64,000 bases of DNA, from positions 67,496,552 to 67,560,551 of the forward strand of contig OX419756.1 in the NCBI GenBank assembly GCA_948567375.1. The letters are read 5' to 3'. A program made the translations under genes and the position numbers. The notes beneath the pieces were generated by a model that saw nothing but the letters and a program-made list of their open reading frames with translations, ran no database searches and was not told where the DNA came from. Below are positions 32,769-43,779 of the stretch, one piece after another. The DNA is from Lunularia cruciata (Eukaryota > Streptophyta > Marchantiopsida > Lunulariales > Lunulariaceae). The first letter of the stretch is position 1, and each line of letters begins with the position of its first letter.

Positions 32769-33982
32769 TCAACTTCTTCCTTGGAGTCTTTGTTGTAGGT
32801 GGTGTTGAGGTGTTGAGGTGTGAGTGCTCCTAGTAGACATAGGAGTATCCTTTCTTGGAGTAAATCCTTGAGAAGAGTGAACATACTTTGCAAAACAAAC
32901 TCTCTTCTTCTCTTGTGCCAAAAGCTCCAAATTAAGACCCTTGGAGTTTGAGCTCTCTCCCTTCTCATATTTGCTCTCAACCACATCTATGGATGCTATC
33001 CCCTTACCTTTGTTTGGATTAGGAGCCACTTGGGCTTCACTACCTCCCTCTTTCCCTCTATTGGCTTCCTCATAACCCCTTCCTCCATGGTAAGTGGAAT
33101 TTGGGCAATTCTTTTGGATATGGCCTCTTCCTCCACAACCAAAACAATTTCTATCATTGAAATTGTTGGCTGATTGGCATAATCTATATGGATAGTTTCT
33201 ATAACTCCTAGGCCCTTTCCATACATTCTGATCCACCTCTCTCTTCTCCCATAGTTGCATCACATTGATCTTGAGATATACAAGTTGTTCTATGATGGTT
33301 TGAAGTGGATCCTTTGATAGGGGTGCAAGAACAGGAGCAGCTGCTACTTGTGTTGCAACCCTTGTCACCAAAGTATTGAAAGTTCTGCCATACTTGTAAC
33401 CTTGAGGAAGATGCACAATGTCCTTCACCATCAAATCACTCTCATCCCCTTCCAAACTCTCCTCCATACAAATTGCGATCTTGATAGCTTCAACCTTGGA
33501 AGAAGGTTTCTCATATCTCACCGTGCTTCTAATATGAGGTCTCAACCCTACCACAAAATTCTTGGTGAGCATGGCCCCTATGCCAATCATAGTAGTCACA
33601 TCATCTCCACCTTTCCTCAACACTATGAAAAATTTGGACTCTAACTTTTCCACTCTTTCCACATAGACTCTCACTTTCTCTCCATCTCCTTGCTTGAGAA
33701 AGGTAAACTCACTTATCAATCTCTCATAACTCTCATCTAGAAGAAAGTTCTCAATGAGTGCTGAAGTCAAACTCTCCCAAGACTCTTCTTGCCCATCTCT
33801 CCTCTCTTTCTTTTGGTATTCTGACTCCATGTAAGTGCTGTATCCTCAAAGAAATCTAGTAATAATGAGGCACACTCATTCTTCCTCCTCTCATTGTTTT
33901 CTATGAAAGCTCTCTTAAAATCTCTCACAAAGGCCTCCACATCTTCTCCATCCTTGCCAAAGAAAACCAGAAGTTTCCCCAT
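32769..33982 (-). pseudogene. gag of the minus-strand relative
   Basis: The start at 33982 aligns with the young copy's gag start (MGKLLVFFGKDGEDVEAF). A frameshift near 33800 moves the reading to another frame. That frame carries LKQGDGEKVRVYVERVEKL and the knuckle CFGCGGRGHIQKNC before decaying at about 32770. It is nearly complete and only lightly damaged. Confidence 0.85.
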
Positions 33983-34216
33983 CTTAACTCATTATCTTTC
34001 TTTTCTCTCAATTTTTCTTTTTCCTCTTTTCTTTTCTCTCACTCTATAACTAATAGAGTATGTACATGACTAACCCCATTTCAGATTAATCCACCCTAGG
34101 GAACACCAAAGGTTCAGGTTACTCCAAGATTTCTATAGCAACATCAAATCCTAGAGTGCATATTAATCAAACCCTCATGGATAGTTTATCCATAAGTTGA
34201 AAGATTATCTCTATCA

Positions 34217-35523
34217 CTAATCTTGAGAACTAGTTGATGAAGGTGGTAGTATTTTTGTAGCTGTACTAAGACTCTCTCCAAGATCCTTCACCAAAGTCTT
34301 CAAAAGTGCTTTTACTTCACTACACTCATGTCCTTTTGGAAGTCCTTCAACTCCACAAACCTCACACAACTCCTTGGTCTTAGATCTTCTCCCTCCCAAT
34401 CTTGGTGAAGAAGGTCCAACATGCAAACCCAAGTCAAGTAATCCTTTCCTTTCACTCAATCTCTTGCTCTCAAAGGTCAATGGACATGAACTTGCCTTAT
34501 GTCTCTTCTCTCCACATAGAAAACACTTAGACTCACTCTTTCCTCCAAGTGGTGTAGGTTTTTGGATCCTCTCAACACTCTCTTCAAATTCACCTTTACA
34601 ATCAACTCAAACCCTTGGGGAACCTTGCATATTTTTAATTTCCACTCTTGATGACACTCCATGTTCCCAAGATGAATCTAAACACTCAAACATGCTTTTT
34701 ATTGTTCTCAAACTCGTCATGCATGAGATCTCAACTCTACAGAATTGATCCTTCCTCACAATATCACTCAAATCTCTCAAATGGTATTTCAAAGTTCTCT
34801 AAAAGTTGACACAATCAATAAGAACTCTTGGTTGTCCCCCTCTGCAAAATTTCAGATCTTTTAATCAAGCCATTTGGCTTAGACACCTTTCTATTCAGCA
34901 CACATGTTTCAGATTTGGTCTGAAAACCACCCCTCTCACTATAAAAACTCATACTTCTTTGTGCAAGAATGATCTCTCTCTAATTTTTGTGTCAACATGT
35001 AGGATTCAATGCAATGAATTTTTTGGAAATTTTCAAGAAAATCCACTTAAAATTGAAGAAATAGTAGACTATGTATAATTTTCAAAGAGCATGTAGTTGC
35101 GAGAGCAATTTACCCTATCAACTTTCAAAAATTCTAGCCTAGTGTGCATAGTAGCTCTCACAGTAATTTCAACTATGCTTACGGAGAGATAACCCAAGCT
35201 ATCATGTGTAGAAATTTCAAATCCAGATTTCAAACTTGAGATTTTGCCCAAAATCACTTTAATCTCCAAAATCTACAATCCACCTCATACAATCTCTCCA
35301 AATTCTCTCAAGTGTACAAGATGTATAAAATCAACTCAAAGACATTATAATGAACTGCAAGGTATACAAATGGGTCCAGTTTCTCTAACATAAGTCCAAT
35401 ACTCTCCTCCCCTAAAGTTCTCTCCAAGTGAACTCTTGTAGTCTCCTTTTGTCTAATATAAAATTGTACACAAAACATTATCTTGCTTTCTAGAGAGGTC
35501 CCGGCAATGGAGCCAAAAATGTG
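34217..35523 (-). pseudogene. Upstream zinc-knuckle ORF of the minus-strand relative
   Basis: It corresponds to 22926-24218 of the young copy. The C-terminal part (34217-34480) is open, with GGRRSKTKELCEVCGVEG and the Ser-rich end. The knuckle segment is shifted by one base near 34490, and the upstream segment at 35308-35523 is still open. Conservation of both segments in two copies supports a real ORF in the family. Confidence 0.7.
35497..35515 (-). other. Primer-binding site of the minus-strand relative
   Basis: On the minus strand TGGCTCCATTGCCGGGACC lies just after the LTR end, differing at two positions from the young copy. Confidence 0.75.
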
Positions 35524-36216
35524 AGCCGGCTTGGCTTGTCTCTCCATCAAGATGAATCTTTGATGGCTATTATGGTAGCACACCATGGACTAAGAAGGCA
35601 AGGAACCCCAACTCCATCATACTCCTCCAAGGCTAACACTCCAAGACTCTAGACATTGCTCACTAGAGAACTCAATGAGAGAGAGATAGTTGCAAATGAA
35701 AGGATGATGATTACCTCCTCACTCCTAGTTTATATACTTGTGAAATAGTTACACACGAAAGTTACTAATTATTGGAATAACTCAAGTTACTAGGCTAAAA
35801 GTCAAGTAAAGTCAAAAAGTATAAAGGAATATCCATCCACATGGGCATATTCCACTAAGCATGTGATCTTATCTTCACCCAACCACTAAGTCAAGGATTC
35901 CCTTACATAGGCTCTCCTTGGACTATAGAAGAATCCAAAACAAAAAGGCTTGCGGGCCCAAGAGTTCTCAACTCTTTCCTCAAAGCCAAACACCTAGGAA
36001 TAATACTAAGTCAACACACTAGAATCCAAAATAGTGGTGCTCATCTTTTCCACTTCCTCTAAAGTAAGATCCCCATTATCTTAGTTATGACTAACTTTAG
36101 CTAATCATGACTAATGTAAAACTATCCTTTATCTCTATATAAATAACATCTCTCAAGTATTTGCAATACTAAGCTAAATATCATAATACCACACTCATGC
36201 ACAAATGGGTGTTACA
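35520..36216 (-). repeat. 5' LTR of the minus-strand relative
   Basis: Minus strand. Starts TGTAACACCC at 36216 and ends CCGGCTCACA at 35520. It is about 697 bp and clearly diverged from the 679-bp LTRs, with small indels. Confidence 0.9.
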
Positions 36217-36699
36217 GAATTGGACCTTCAACCAGATAAATCTGGTGTTCTCCAAATTCTTGTGGAATACTCCAGATTTGATCAATAGAACAGGTGAATA
36301 CATCATGGTACTCTATAAACATAGTAGTGTATCCTACCAACTCCTCCGAAGTGACTATTTTCAAAATCTTAAAATTTTTACCTTCAGTCAAGACAACATC
36401 TTGGCAGTCATCTAGGTTAATGACTCCTTCAACATGACTGACTTGACTTAACCTGAGTCAAACTATGGTCAAACCCCCTTCCTCAAAGTTGTTTTCACCC
36501 AAGGCAATGTCGTATGGATCTTTGTCTTTGATCTCTACCTTGTAGCATTCCAAGTAGTTGACTTGGACATCATCTTCAGAGTCATCTAAAGATGAAGACA
36601 ATGAATCTTCAGATTCATGTTCATTTTAGACAATGAAGTTTCTCCAAGGTGGGGAACCTTCATCCAACTCACCATCACCAACTTCTGGTCATTGGACAA

Positions 36700-37050
36700 G
36701 ATGTCCTTAAACCACAACTTCTATTGGTGCCAATCCACAACAACTCGGGCATTGTACAACCAAGGTCTTCCAATCAATATTATTTATAGCATATCAAACC
36801 AAGAGATGGTTTTGAAGGGTGGAGATTTGAACCAACACCCCAAATTTTGAAGTTGCAAAATTTGGGGTGTTGGTTCAAACGTATGGTACCTCAACCAATT
36901 TGCAATGTCTTTGGTCATGACATTAACACCAAAACCTGAATCAATAGGTATCAATGTTATCATGCATCCAGCAATCTCTGCATCAACTTTGGGATATCTC
37001 AAATCCTCTTGTTCAATATGATAAATGGCGGGCATGTCTTTTCTGGACAT
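36700..37050 (-). pseudogene. Retropepsin-like segment of the second family
   Basis: The open frame from 37050 reads DAEIAGCMITLIPIDSGFGVNVMT. This matches the retropepsin turn with Asp-Ser-Gly intact. After the hairpin at 36826-36879 the reading continues with LIGRPWLYNARVV, the usual C-terminal protease motif. The hairpin appears to have been inserted into, or formed within, the flap region. Confidence 0.7.
36826..36879. repeat. Perfect 23-bp inverted repeat with 8-base loop
   Basis: Positions 36826-36848 and 36857-36879 are exact reverse complements, with GAAGTTGC between them. It lies inside the protease pseudogene and breaks the expected protein sequence. Confidence 0.95.
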
Positions 37051-37723
37051 TGCTCTACTTTCTTCAAGGCCAAACTAAGCTATTTCTTGTACAACTTATT
37101 ATCTTCCCATAGTGGCGTGAATGTGATGTTCACACTTGTGGATGCCAAATCCACCACAATATCATATTGCGGTACTCCCCCCAAATTTTCTTTCTTCACC
37201 TTTGTCTTGATATTCAAAGACTCACCTTGTTCGAGTTGGGCTTTGGGTCGCTTCAATATCATGACCAGAGTACTGGGGGTCTTGACCCAAGGTTATATGG
37301 GTTTTCCCACCTTGGCTTGGATCAGATCCTTCACTTTGGATCTTATGTCCACCGGAAACACAAGAGGCTTCGTCTTCATATCTTCCTCCAAACTCATATC
37401 TCGAGTCCTTTGCACTACTTCTTGGATTTCTTTCTACAAAGCCTTAGCTTTGGCTTTTACAGGAACCTTCTCCTCCTTTGTAGAAAGAATTGCTTCTGAG
37501 TGCAACCCCTTTGCCTTTTGTGAAGACAAGGAAGTAGTACTTAGCTCCTTGGGATCACGCTTCTTCTTGCCCGCATGTGTCTCAACTTTCAAAACTTTGA
37601 GGTCTGGCTATTCTCCTTTTGGACTCCCTTCTTGAGGTCTCTCTTCCTCAAGTGTTATACAATTTACCACAATATCCCCTTTTGCTTGAAGTGTTGCACG
37701 CTCAATTGGGGTCTATATATATT

Positions 37724-37900
37724 TTATAGGCGGCTTTGGGTTGGGTAGATGAGGATACTGATTACTAGTATGACCCGATCCTTTACAATTTCCACATAAA
37801 GAGACATACCCAATTTTCCATCTTGGCTCCGGACAGTTTGGGGACCAATGTCCCATTGAGCCACAATTATAACATGCCGTGGTTGCAACATTTTCAGGCT
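37724..37900 (-). other. Two zinc knuckles of the second family
   Basis: The minus strand encodes CYNCGSMGHWSPNC (perfect C-x2-C-x4-H-x4-C) followed after about 15 residues by CGNCKGSGHTSNQY, in which the last Cys is Tyr. It is the nucleocapsid part of gag. Confidence 0.8.
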
Positions 37901-38159
37901 GATTTTGGTTGCCCTTTGGTGGTCTTCATGGAGGAGCATTGGGGTTATAGTCCCTTGGTCCATACCTTGGACCTTGGTACAATATGCTTGCTTGCGGCAA
38001 TACCTCTTGAGTTTGGTACACTGCTTCTTCTTCCTCTTCTTGGTTCCATCCTGGAACCCAATCAATCTATTGCACTAGAAACGCATTACGCGTAGTGCAT
38101 TCTGTGTTTGCATGGCCTGATTTGCCACACGTAGTGCACCATATGTTTGATCTTCCAAA

Positions 38160-38969
38160 TTAAGGAGGCTTTCTTTGGTCGTTTGCCCCAATCATCTGGA
38201 TCCTAAAATCCACAAAATCTTTTATAAGAGTATCCAGCTTGTTGTCTACCTTATGTACACTCTTTGCTGGTGGTGTCAATGGTTTCTTTCCTCTGCGTCT
38301 TTGTATTCTTCTTGGCTTTGACTCTTCTTTGGATTCCAAAGAAGAACTTGAAGATGTGGAGGAATCCTCCAGAGAAGGGGATGTGCTGTGAGAAGCTCTT
38401 TGTCTAGGCTTCTTGCCTTTCTTCTCCCAATTCCACTGGTTATTGGAAGAATGAGAGTGAGCCGCCTCATATTGGGTGACATGTTTGAGGACTTTGTCTA
38501 TGGAAGTTACATTTCTCTCCTTGGCAAAGATGCAATCTCTAGTGACAATCCTCCTAGGAACCAAGTAATGGCTTGGGCATCAGAGTAACCCACCACACTA
38601 GATTGCTTTAGGACATGGTTGAAAATGGCCATGAATTCCTCAAAGTAGTCTCTCAACTTCTCTTTCTTTCTTCTATCCAGATCATTGAGTGCCGCAAAGA
38701 CACTTGTGTCATAATCAACTTCCCGGAATTGTTCCAAGAAATTGTTTCTCAAGTCTACCCAGTCTACTAGTATTAACCTCTTTTGGGTTACGTGTGTATA
38801 CCAACTCTAAGCCTTCTTTCGGAGCAAACTTGGGAAAATCTGCAGAGTCATGTTCCTTGTTGGCAAAGGAAATGACTTCAAATTCTTTGATGAATTTGTT
38901 AGGGTCTACGTCTTGTTCTGTCCCCTTATACTTATGATAAGCGTGTCGAGTGATAGGTAACAAAGTCAT
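38160..38969 (-). pseudogene. gag capsid region of the second family
   Basis: Three adjoining frames carry KFIKEFEVISFANKEHD, FLEQFREVDYDTS with LRDYFEEFMAIFN (capsid C-terminal helix region), and a basic/Ser-rich linker (KKPRQRASHSTS, RIQRRRGKK) leading to the knuckles. Two frame changes separate them. The order fits retrotransposon gag. Confidence 0.75.
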
Positions 38970-39239
38970 TGTTCGACTGGGGGGAATCAGCTACGGTAAA
39001 GTTGAACTTGATGGGCCAGAGGAATTGGCTGGTATTGACACTATGTTGACAACCCAAGGGTTCCAATTGGTCAAGTTCAAACTGGGGTCCTCATCAACAG
39101 ATTCTTCTTCTCTAATAATGTTGACTTTGATTGGAAATGGAGTAAGAGGTTCAACACTTTTGGAGTGCTCTTGAAAATTTCCTCAAGCCAGCCGAGGAAT
39201 TGTTTGTAAGAGGTGTTAGCACTCTTTGTCCGTTAAGGT

Positions 39240-39527
39240 TCATGCTGTCTTTTCACAAATGAATTTCTTTATAAAATCAACTTCCTTTATAACTTTAGGA
39301 GAAGTCGGTATACTAGGTCGCAACAAGTATGTTTGCCCGCTGGAGTCTTTCTTCTTCTTGGAAGTTGGAGATGAGGAGTAGCCTTGCCACCCGCCTTCAC
39401 ATTTCTTTTCTTCAAGTTCTTGCAAGGCTTCTTGAACTTTGTGAAGAAGTTGAAAGATCAACTCCTCCCATTTGGTGTTGTCAAAAGTAGATTGGAACTT
39501 TTGGCATTCTTCTTCTTCACGGTGCAA
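39240..39527 (-). pseudogene. N-terminal gag or leader ORF of the second family
   Basis: This 95-residue frame starts about 110 bases after the primer-binding site. It is rich in Glu, Lys and Gln with a heptad-like run (LLHKVQEALQELEEKK), so a coiled coil is likely. It ends before the capsid region and is probably the gag N-terminus cut off by a frame change. Confidence 0.5.
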
Positions 39528-39639
39528 AGTTCATCTTTGCACTCTCTCTTCCTGTTGTTCTCTCAATGCAACCATTCATATTGGTTCAAAACCTAGTGTA
39601 AAATTTGGCTTTGTATTCTTCCACTTCCAAGATTTGTAT

Positions 39640-39656
39640 CCCTTGCAGTGGCGCCA
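39640..39656 (-). other. Primer-binding site of the second family
   Basis: On the minus strand TGGCGCCACTGCAAGGG lies ten bases after the LTR end CA at 39666. The leading TGGCGCCA is the typical CCA-end complement. Confidence 0.65.
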
Positions 39657-39665
39657 AAAATAATT

Positions 39666-39722
39666 TGACAACCCAAAAAGTATCACTTTTGTGGTAATCA
39701 GGCAAATAAAGTGTTTAAGTTT
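39666..39722 (-). repeat. Duplicated LTR tail next to the primer-binding site
   Basis: The last about 50 bp of the LTR (minus: ACTTTATTTGCCTGATTACC... ending GGGTTGTCA) is present here and again at 39825-39880. The two tails are separated by a scrap of the coiled-coil ORF. Confidence 0.8.
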
Positions 39723-39824
39723 ACATCCTTTGCCTCTTCCTTTGGGTTTCTTGCACTAACAACTTAAGCTCATGTAGGTAGGCCTCCTCTAACTCAACCT
39801 TGGCCCCAATACTGAGCATTGTTG
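39723..39824 (-). pseudogene. Captured scrap of the coiled-coil ORF between two LTR tails
   Basis: On the minus strand this encodes KVELEEAYLHELKLLVQET. It matches KVQLEEARLHKLRLLVQEM of the ORF at 40624-41244. It sits exactly between the two LTR tails, consistent with a template switch or rearrangement. Confidence 0.75.
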
Positions 39825-40581
39825 TGACAATCCAACAAGTATCACTTTCGTGGTAATCAGGCAAATAAAGTTTGTTCCTATAGAGATATGAGTCAAAAAC
39901 ATTCAAATACAAAGTCAAACAGTAACAAACATGGTTTGTCTTGAATTCTTCTTAATCTCTAGAGTAGAAACCACACCCAAAAGAGAGTAACAAGCACTAA
40001 GTTACAGTCTTGTCACAACAATCTCTCACTCCTAAATCACAATACTTCAAATATGTCCAAAACAGTCTTGATTGTGATAATTCAATTCATCTTGAAAACA
40101 ACTACTTTGCCGTAAAAAGACTTTGCTTTAGAATTGTGTTCCACCCCTCCACTAAATGCACAACTTTCTCAATCAAAATTGCTTCACATCAACTCAACAT
40201 TGCACTCACAAATGCAGAATACTACCAACACTACAATTCCTCTCAAATCTGTCAAGGCATTGCTCTAATTGCACTTCACTCAAGATCAAACACATAGAAT
40301 GAAGATCAAGGTTGCGGAATCCAACATCCAATAAGCACATTGACTTGCACTTCAAATTTCTCCACACACTCACAAACACCAAACACAAAGTTGATACTCA
40401 AAATTAAGCTCAAGCAATGAGCACTGCGTCACAACACTTTGCTTTACCTATTCTCAAGAAAATGATTATTGAACAACAACACACTATGAATGCCCCTTTA
40501 AATAGGCTGAGCACTTGACAATTATCTAACTTCCTAAACTACCTCCTAACAACTTTACCAACTTGTAGATCCAAAATGACA
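39825..40581 (-). repeat. LTR of the second family
   Basis: Minus orientation. Starts TGTCATTTTGG at 40581 and ends GGATTGTCA at 39825. A TATTTAAA box lies at 40497-40505, about 80 bp into the LTR. It is homologous over its length to 49918-50653. It lies between the coiled-coil ORF (upstream on the minus strand) and the gag leader (downstream). Confidence 0.75.
40497..40505 (-). promoter_or_regulatory. TATA box in the second-family LTR
   Basis: TATTTAAAG on the minus strand, also present at the matching place in the LTR at 49918-50653 (near 50575). Confidence 0.45.
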
Positions 40582-40615
40582 ATGCACCTCTTCACATCTA
40601 CCTCTTCCTATCTCA
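40582..40615 (-). other. Polypurine tract of the second family
   Basis: The minus strand reads GAGATAGGAAGAGGTAGATG just before the LTR start; the other copy has GAGATATGAAGAAGTGG at the same place. This makes the adjacent LTR a 3' LTR for the ORF upstream of it. Confidence 0.55.
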
Positions 40616-40623
40616 AAAATGTC

Positions 40624-43275
40624 CTAATCCAATCCGATGTCTACTTTGAATTTGGCTTCCAAACCCGAAGTATCTTCTTGTACTTCTATATCCTTGGACT
40701 TATCCACTAACACTAAATCTTTGTCCAATTCCACTACTTCTTCTCTTCGCACTACAATTGAGGTCATGGGTAATTCATCTATCTCTTTATCTGCCGACCC
40801 ATTCATTTCTATTGTTTCAGGTAACTCACCCAAAGACACTTGTACTCTAACTTCTCTTACTTTGGACTTAGTCTCTAACTTCATTGTACTACAAAGCCTC
40901 TCTAATTCTGAATGTACTAAGTCCAACCTCAAACACACATTGTCTCTTGCTTCTAGTATCTTCCTATCCTCTTGATCTCTCAAGCAAATCAACAACTTGT
41001 TTAATTCAATGTCTTTCATTTTCTTCTTTCTCATTTCTTGCACTAATAACCTCAATTTGTGCAGTCTTGCTTCCTCCAACTGAACTTTAGACATCATTCC
41101 TGGCATTGCCTTCATTCTCACAACAACATCTTCACTTGCCTCTTGCCTTGGCATTTGCAGCTTCTCTCTCTCCGCTAATAGCTCCTCACGATACATCTTC
41201 ACCTCATCTCCCAACTTGGCCTTTAGCGCTTCTTTTTCTTTCACACTCTACATGAGCTATTCCTCAATTCCTTTGACCAAACCGTGCAATTGCTCTTCCT
41301 CTCTATCTCTCGTGGCCAACTCTCATTGCCAAGCCCAATCTTTCTTTGCTACACTTGCCTTCAAACTTTCTAGCTCTTGTCCCATGACAACAGCCATTGC
41401 CTTTAAAGTATAACTTTGACTCGTGTTTTGTGCACTTTTTCCTGCAAGGCTTCAGATTTCACCAATTGATCCTTCCGATCTTCTTCTTGCTTTGCCATGG
41501 CTTTGCTTCTCTTCACAAAGTCTTTTGTTAGACTCTCAATTTCTTTCCTCCTAAGCTCCACATCAATCCAAAGCTCTAGTAGCTCATGCTCTCCCCAACT
41601 CAACTTCCTTCTAAACTCTTGGAATTTTCATCACTCATATACTTCACTACTGCCGATTCATCTTTCACTCTTGAGTGATCTCGCTTCAATTTGTCTCTCT
41701 TCTTCTACAATTGTACCAACAAGGGAAAAACTACTTGCAACAAGTACTCTACCCCATTAAAAACTCTGGAGCTCTTAACTTGCTTCGGCTCTTTGCTTTT
41801 TACCTCTTCAACTAGGGATTTACTCCGAGGTCCTAATCTTCTAACTCTCAAAGGTTCTTCATCTGAACTTTCCACCTCTTCTTCTACCAGAATTACATTG
41901 CTTACTTCTGCTCCCTTAGCAGCAACACTCCTTCTCCCTCTTCTTCCCCGCTGCAGTTCCTCCTTTGGCTCAACCTCCAGAGTTTCTTCTATCTCCACGG
42001 TGGGTAATTTGTGACATAGGTTTTCCCCTCCTTCCATTCGATCAATTGCCGCATGGAACTCCTATTCTTCTTTATTAGCCTAAACCCTCCTCCTTGTTGC
42101 TGAACTCCTACCTCCCCTTTGCTTCCCTTGCTTGATTCTTCACTTCATAGCGTCAACTTTGGTTCTTCTTCTTCCTCCAAGTCTTTTGTTTTGTACTCGA
42201 CTTTGCCTTCCAACTCTTCTGCTCCCAACCACTCATCAAGCACTACAACTTCTTGCCTCGGGTTCACCTTCCTCACCTTCTTCGGCTTGACTGGCGACAC
42301 ACTTTCCTCTAGATGACTTCGCTTCCTTGTCTTTAGCATGGCCACTACTACTTGTAGATATTGCCTTGTGCATGCATAATGCTCATCACTACTTTGGATC
42401 GGTTGAATGTATTGTTGTTCCTCACCATATGTAGTCTTTTGTAAGTTTAGATGAAAATGCAACACCATCTTTCTTTGCTTAGACTCCTTCATCAAGTTCA
42501 ATCCAAAGTAGAAATGGGCAGCGAATGGCACCAAATAGTGAGGTGCATCTCGCTTTCTCTAACACCACACCATCTACCGCATTCTTTGTTGAAAGCACTT
42601 TGCCTAGTTTACCGGTGTGCCTGCAAAAATCTGGTGGAAGAAGACCACCTGATGCTTCATTACATAAGTCATACGATTGGGCTTAAAGAGTGCCATCATT
42701 GCCCCAATGATGCTTTGCCTCATTGGGTCTTGATAGGTATCCACCTTGTATCCATTCTTTGTGCATGGCTTTGTAAAAGAATTTTGGATCTCATTCATCT
42801 CCTATGTAGACTCTCCTTTTCCAAGAAATGTTGCCCTAGTTTCCTCACTAGCCTCTCTTCCCAAAACCAATCTCCAATCCGACTTTGTTGATCGAGTCGG
42901 ATTGCCTCTCTTTCCTTCATCCTCAGGTCTTTCCTCACAATCACTCAATGCTACTTTGGCCAAGAACCCTGGAAAGCTCAAATTCACTTCCATGCCAAAA
43001 AGTGTGATCCAAAGTCTACATGGGATTTCAATCCAAGCTATCATATCTAACCTTTGAATCATTGGATTTCATACTACAAGCTAAGGACTCTTTTTCTCAC
43101 CTTTCTTCAGCATTGTGCAATCTCTAATGTGGGGTAACTGAAAAATAATTCTACTATCTCTTGGTCTCAAGATCCTAACTACTTCAGACTTGCTAAACAT
43201 CAAACACTTGACCGGCTTCTCTCTAGGCACTCCTTTGGATTGACTACTCATTGGCTTTGTATACTTGCGAGACAT
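40624..43275 (-). pseudogene. Unrecognised coiled-coil ORF before the LTR, copy 1
   Basis: On the minus strand, a series of frames starting at MSRKYTKPMSSQ (43275) reads like one former protein of about 800 residues. The N-terminal 270 residues look globular (RIIFQLPHIRDC, CRLWITLFGMEVNLSFPGF, DPMRQSIIGAMMALFKPN, KHQVVFFHQIFAG). The rest is acidic and helical, with long Glu/Lys/Leu heptads, for example EVKMYREELLAEREKLQM in the last 206-residue frame (40624-41244). Four or five breaks interrupt it. It ends about 45 bases before the LTR, after a polypurine tract. Similar sequence recurs at 43780-45732 and 50690-51250. I do not recognise the family. By position it is an additional retrotransposon ORF, but a captured host gene is possible. 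No membrane segment or signal peptide is seen. Confidence 0.6.
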
Positions 43276-43779
43276 TTAAAAATCCCCTCAATGAAGTCCC
43301 AATGTTATAGTTCTTTGTTGATCAGCCATTCCTCTGTCGATTGTCACTGAAATGCACCCTTTTTGCATGACTTCCTCGTGGCATTAGACAGATTTGTGGT
43401 TTGCGCCTTGCTTTCTATTTCTTTGCCTATATTTTTTTGATTTGCCCCTCCAAAGGGAAGTTGTTACACCATCTTCACCTTGGGTTGATCACCCCAAGAC
43501 AAAGGCCCCTTACTTTAGGTTTCTCTTGGCCGGTTTTGACCAAAGTTCTTTGCTTTGGACTCAGAGTCAAGTTACTTTGGGTTCCAACCCAAAGATACAA
43601 TTCTTCTCCTTCCAATGCCATTTGGGTTCAATACGACTTTGCCTAGACACTTCTTCTTCAAAATCACACTGAAACTAAAGAAAATGAAAATGGGGGTACC
43701 ATAATTGCCTGCAAGTGGATAGCAACCTCACTTATTGAACCTAAACCCTCCTTTGATAAGAATGACTTGCATCAGGTCA
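43276..43779. other. Stretch upstream of the coiled-coil ORF, nothing identified
   Basis: No frame resembles a protein. TTTGGGTT and CCCAAAG words recur irregularly. It probably joins the ends of two coiled-coil ORF copies. Confidence 0.4.

Larger units (their letters stand above)
30799..36216 (-). mobile_element. Older minus-strand relative of the young Ty3/gypsy element, 3'-truncated
   Basis: Minus strand. It starts with a 5' LTR (35520-36216), then primer-binding site, upstream ORF, gag, decayed protease, a junction that skips RT and RNase H, and an integrase cut off at the codons for YGIES-type sequence at about 30800. Its 3' end and 3' LTR are missing. Sequence divergence from the young copy and many frameshifts show that it is older. 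It shares the sense codon TAC where the young copy has a TAG. Confidence 0.9.
36217..39665 (-). mobile_element. gag-protease part of a second Ty3/gypsy family, minus strand
   Basis: From a primer-binding site at 39640-39656, gag and protease run toward lower coordinates and stop at 36217, where the LTR of another element lies. RT, RNase H and integrase are not in place. The upstream LTR lies at 39666-40581. The region is full of stops. The family is distinct from the young one: different LTR, primer site and knuckle spacing. Confidence 0.8.
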
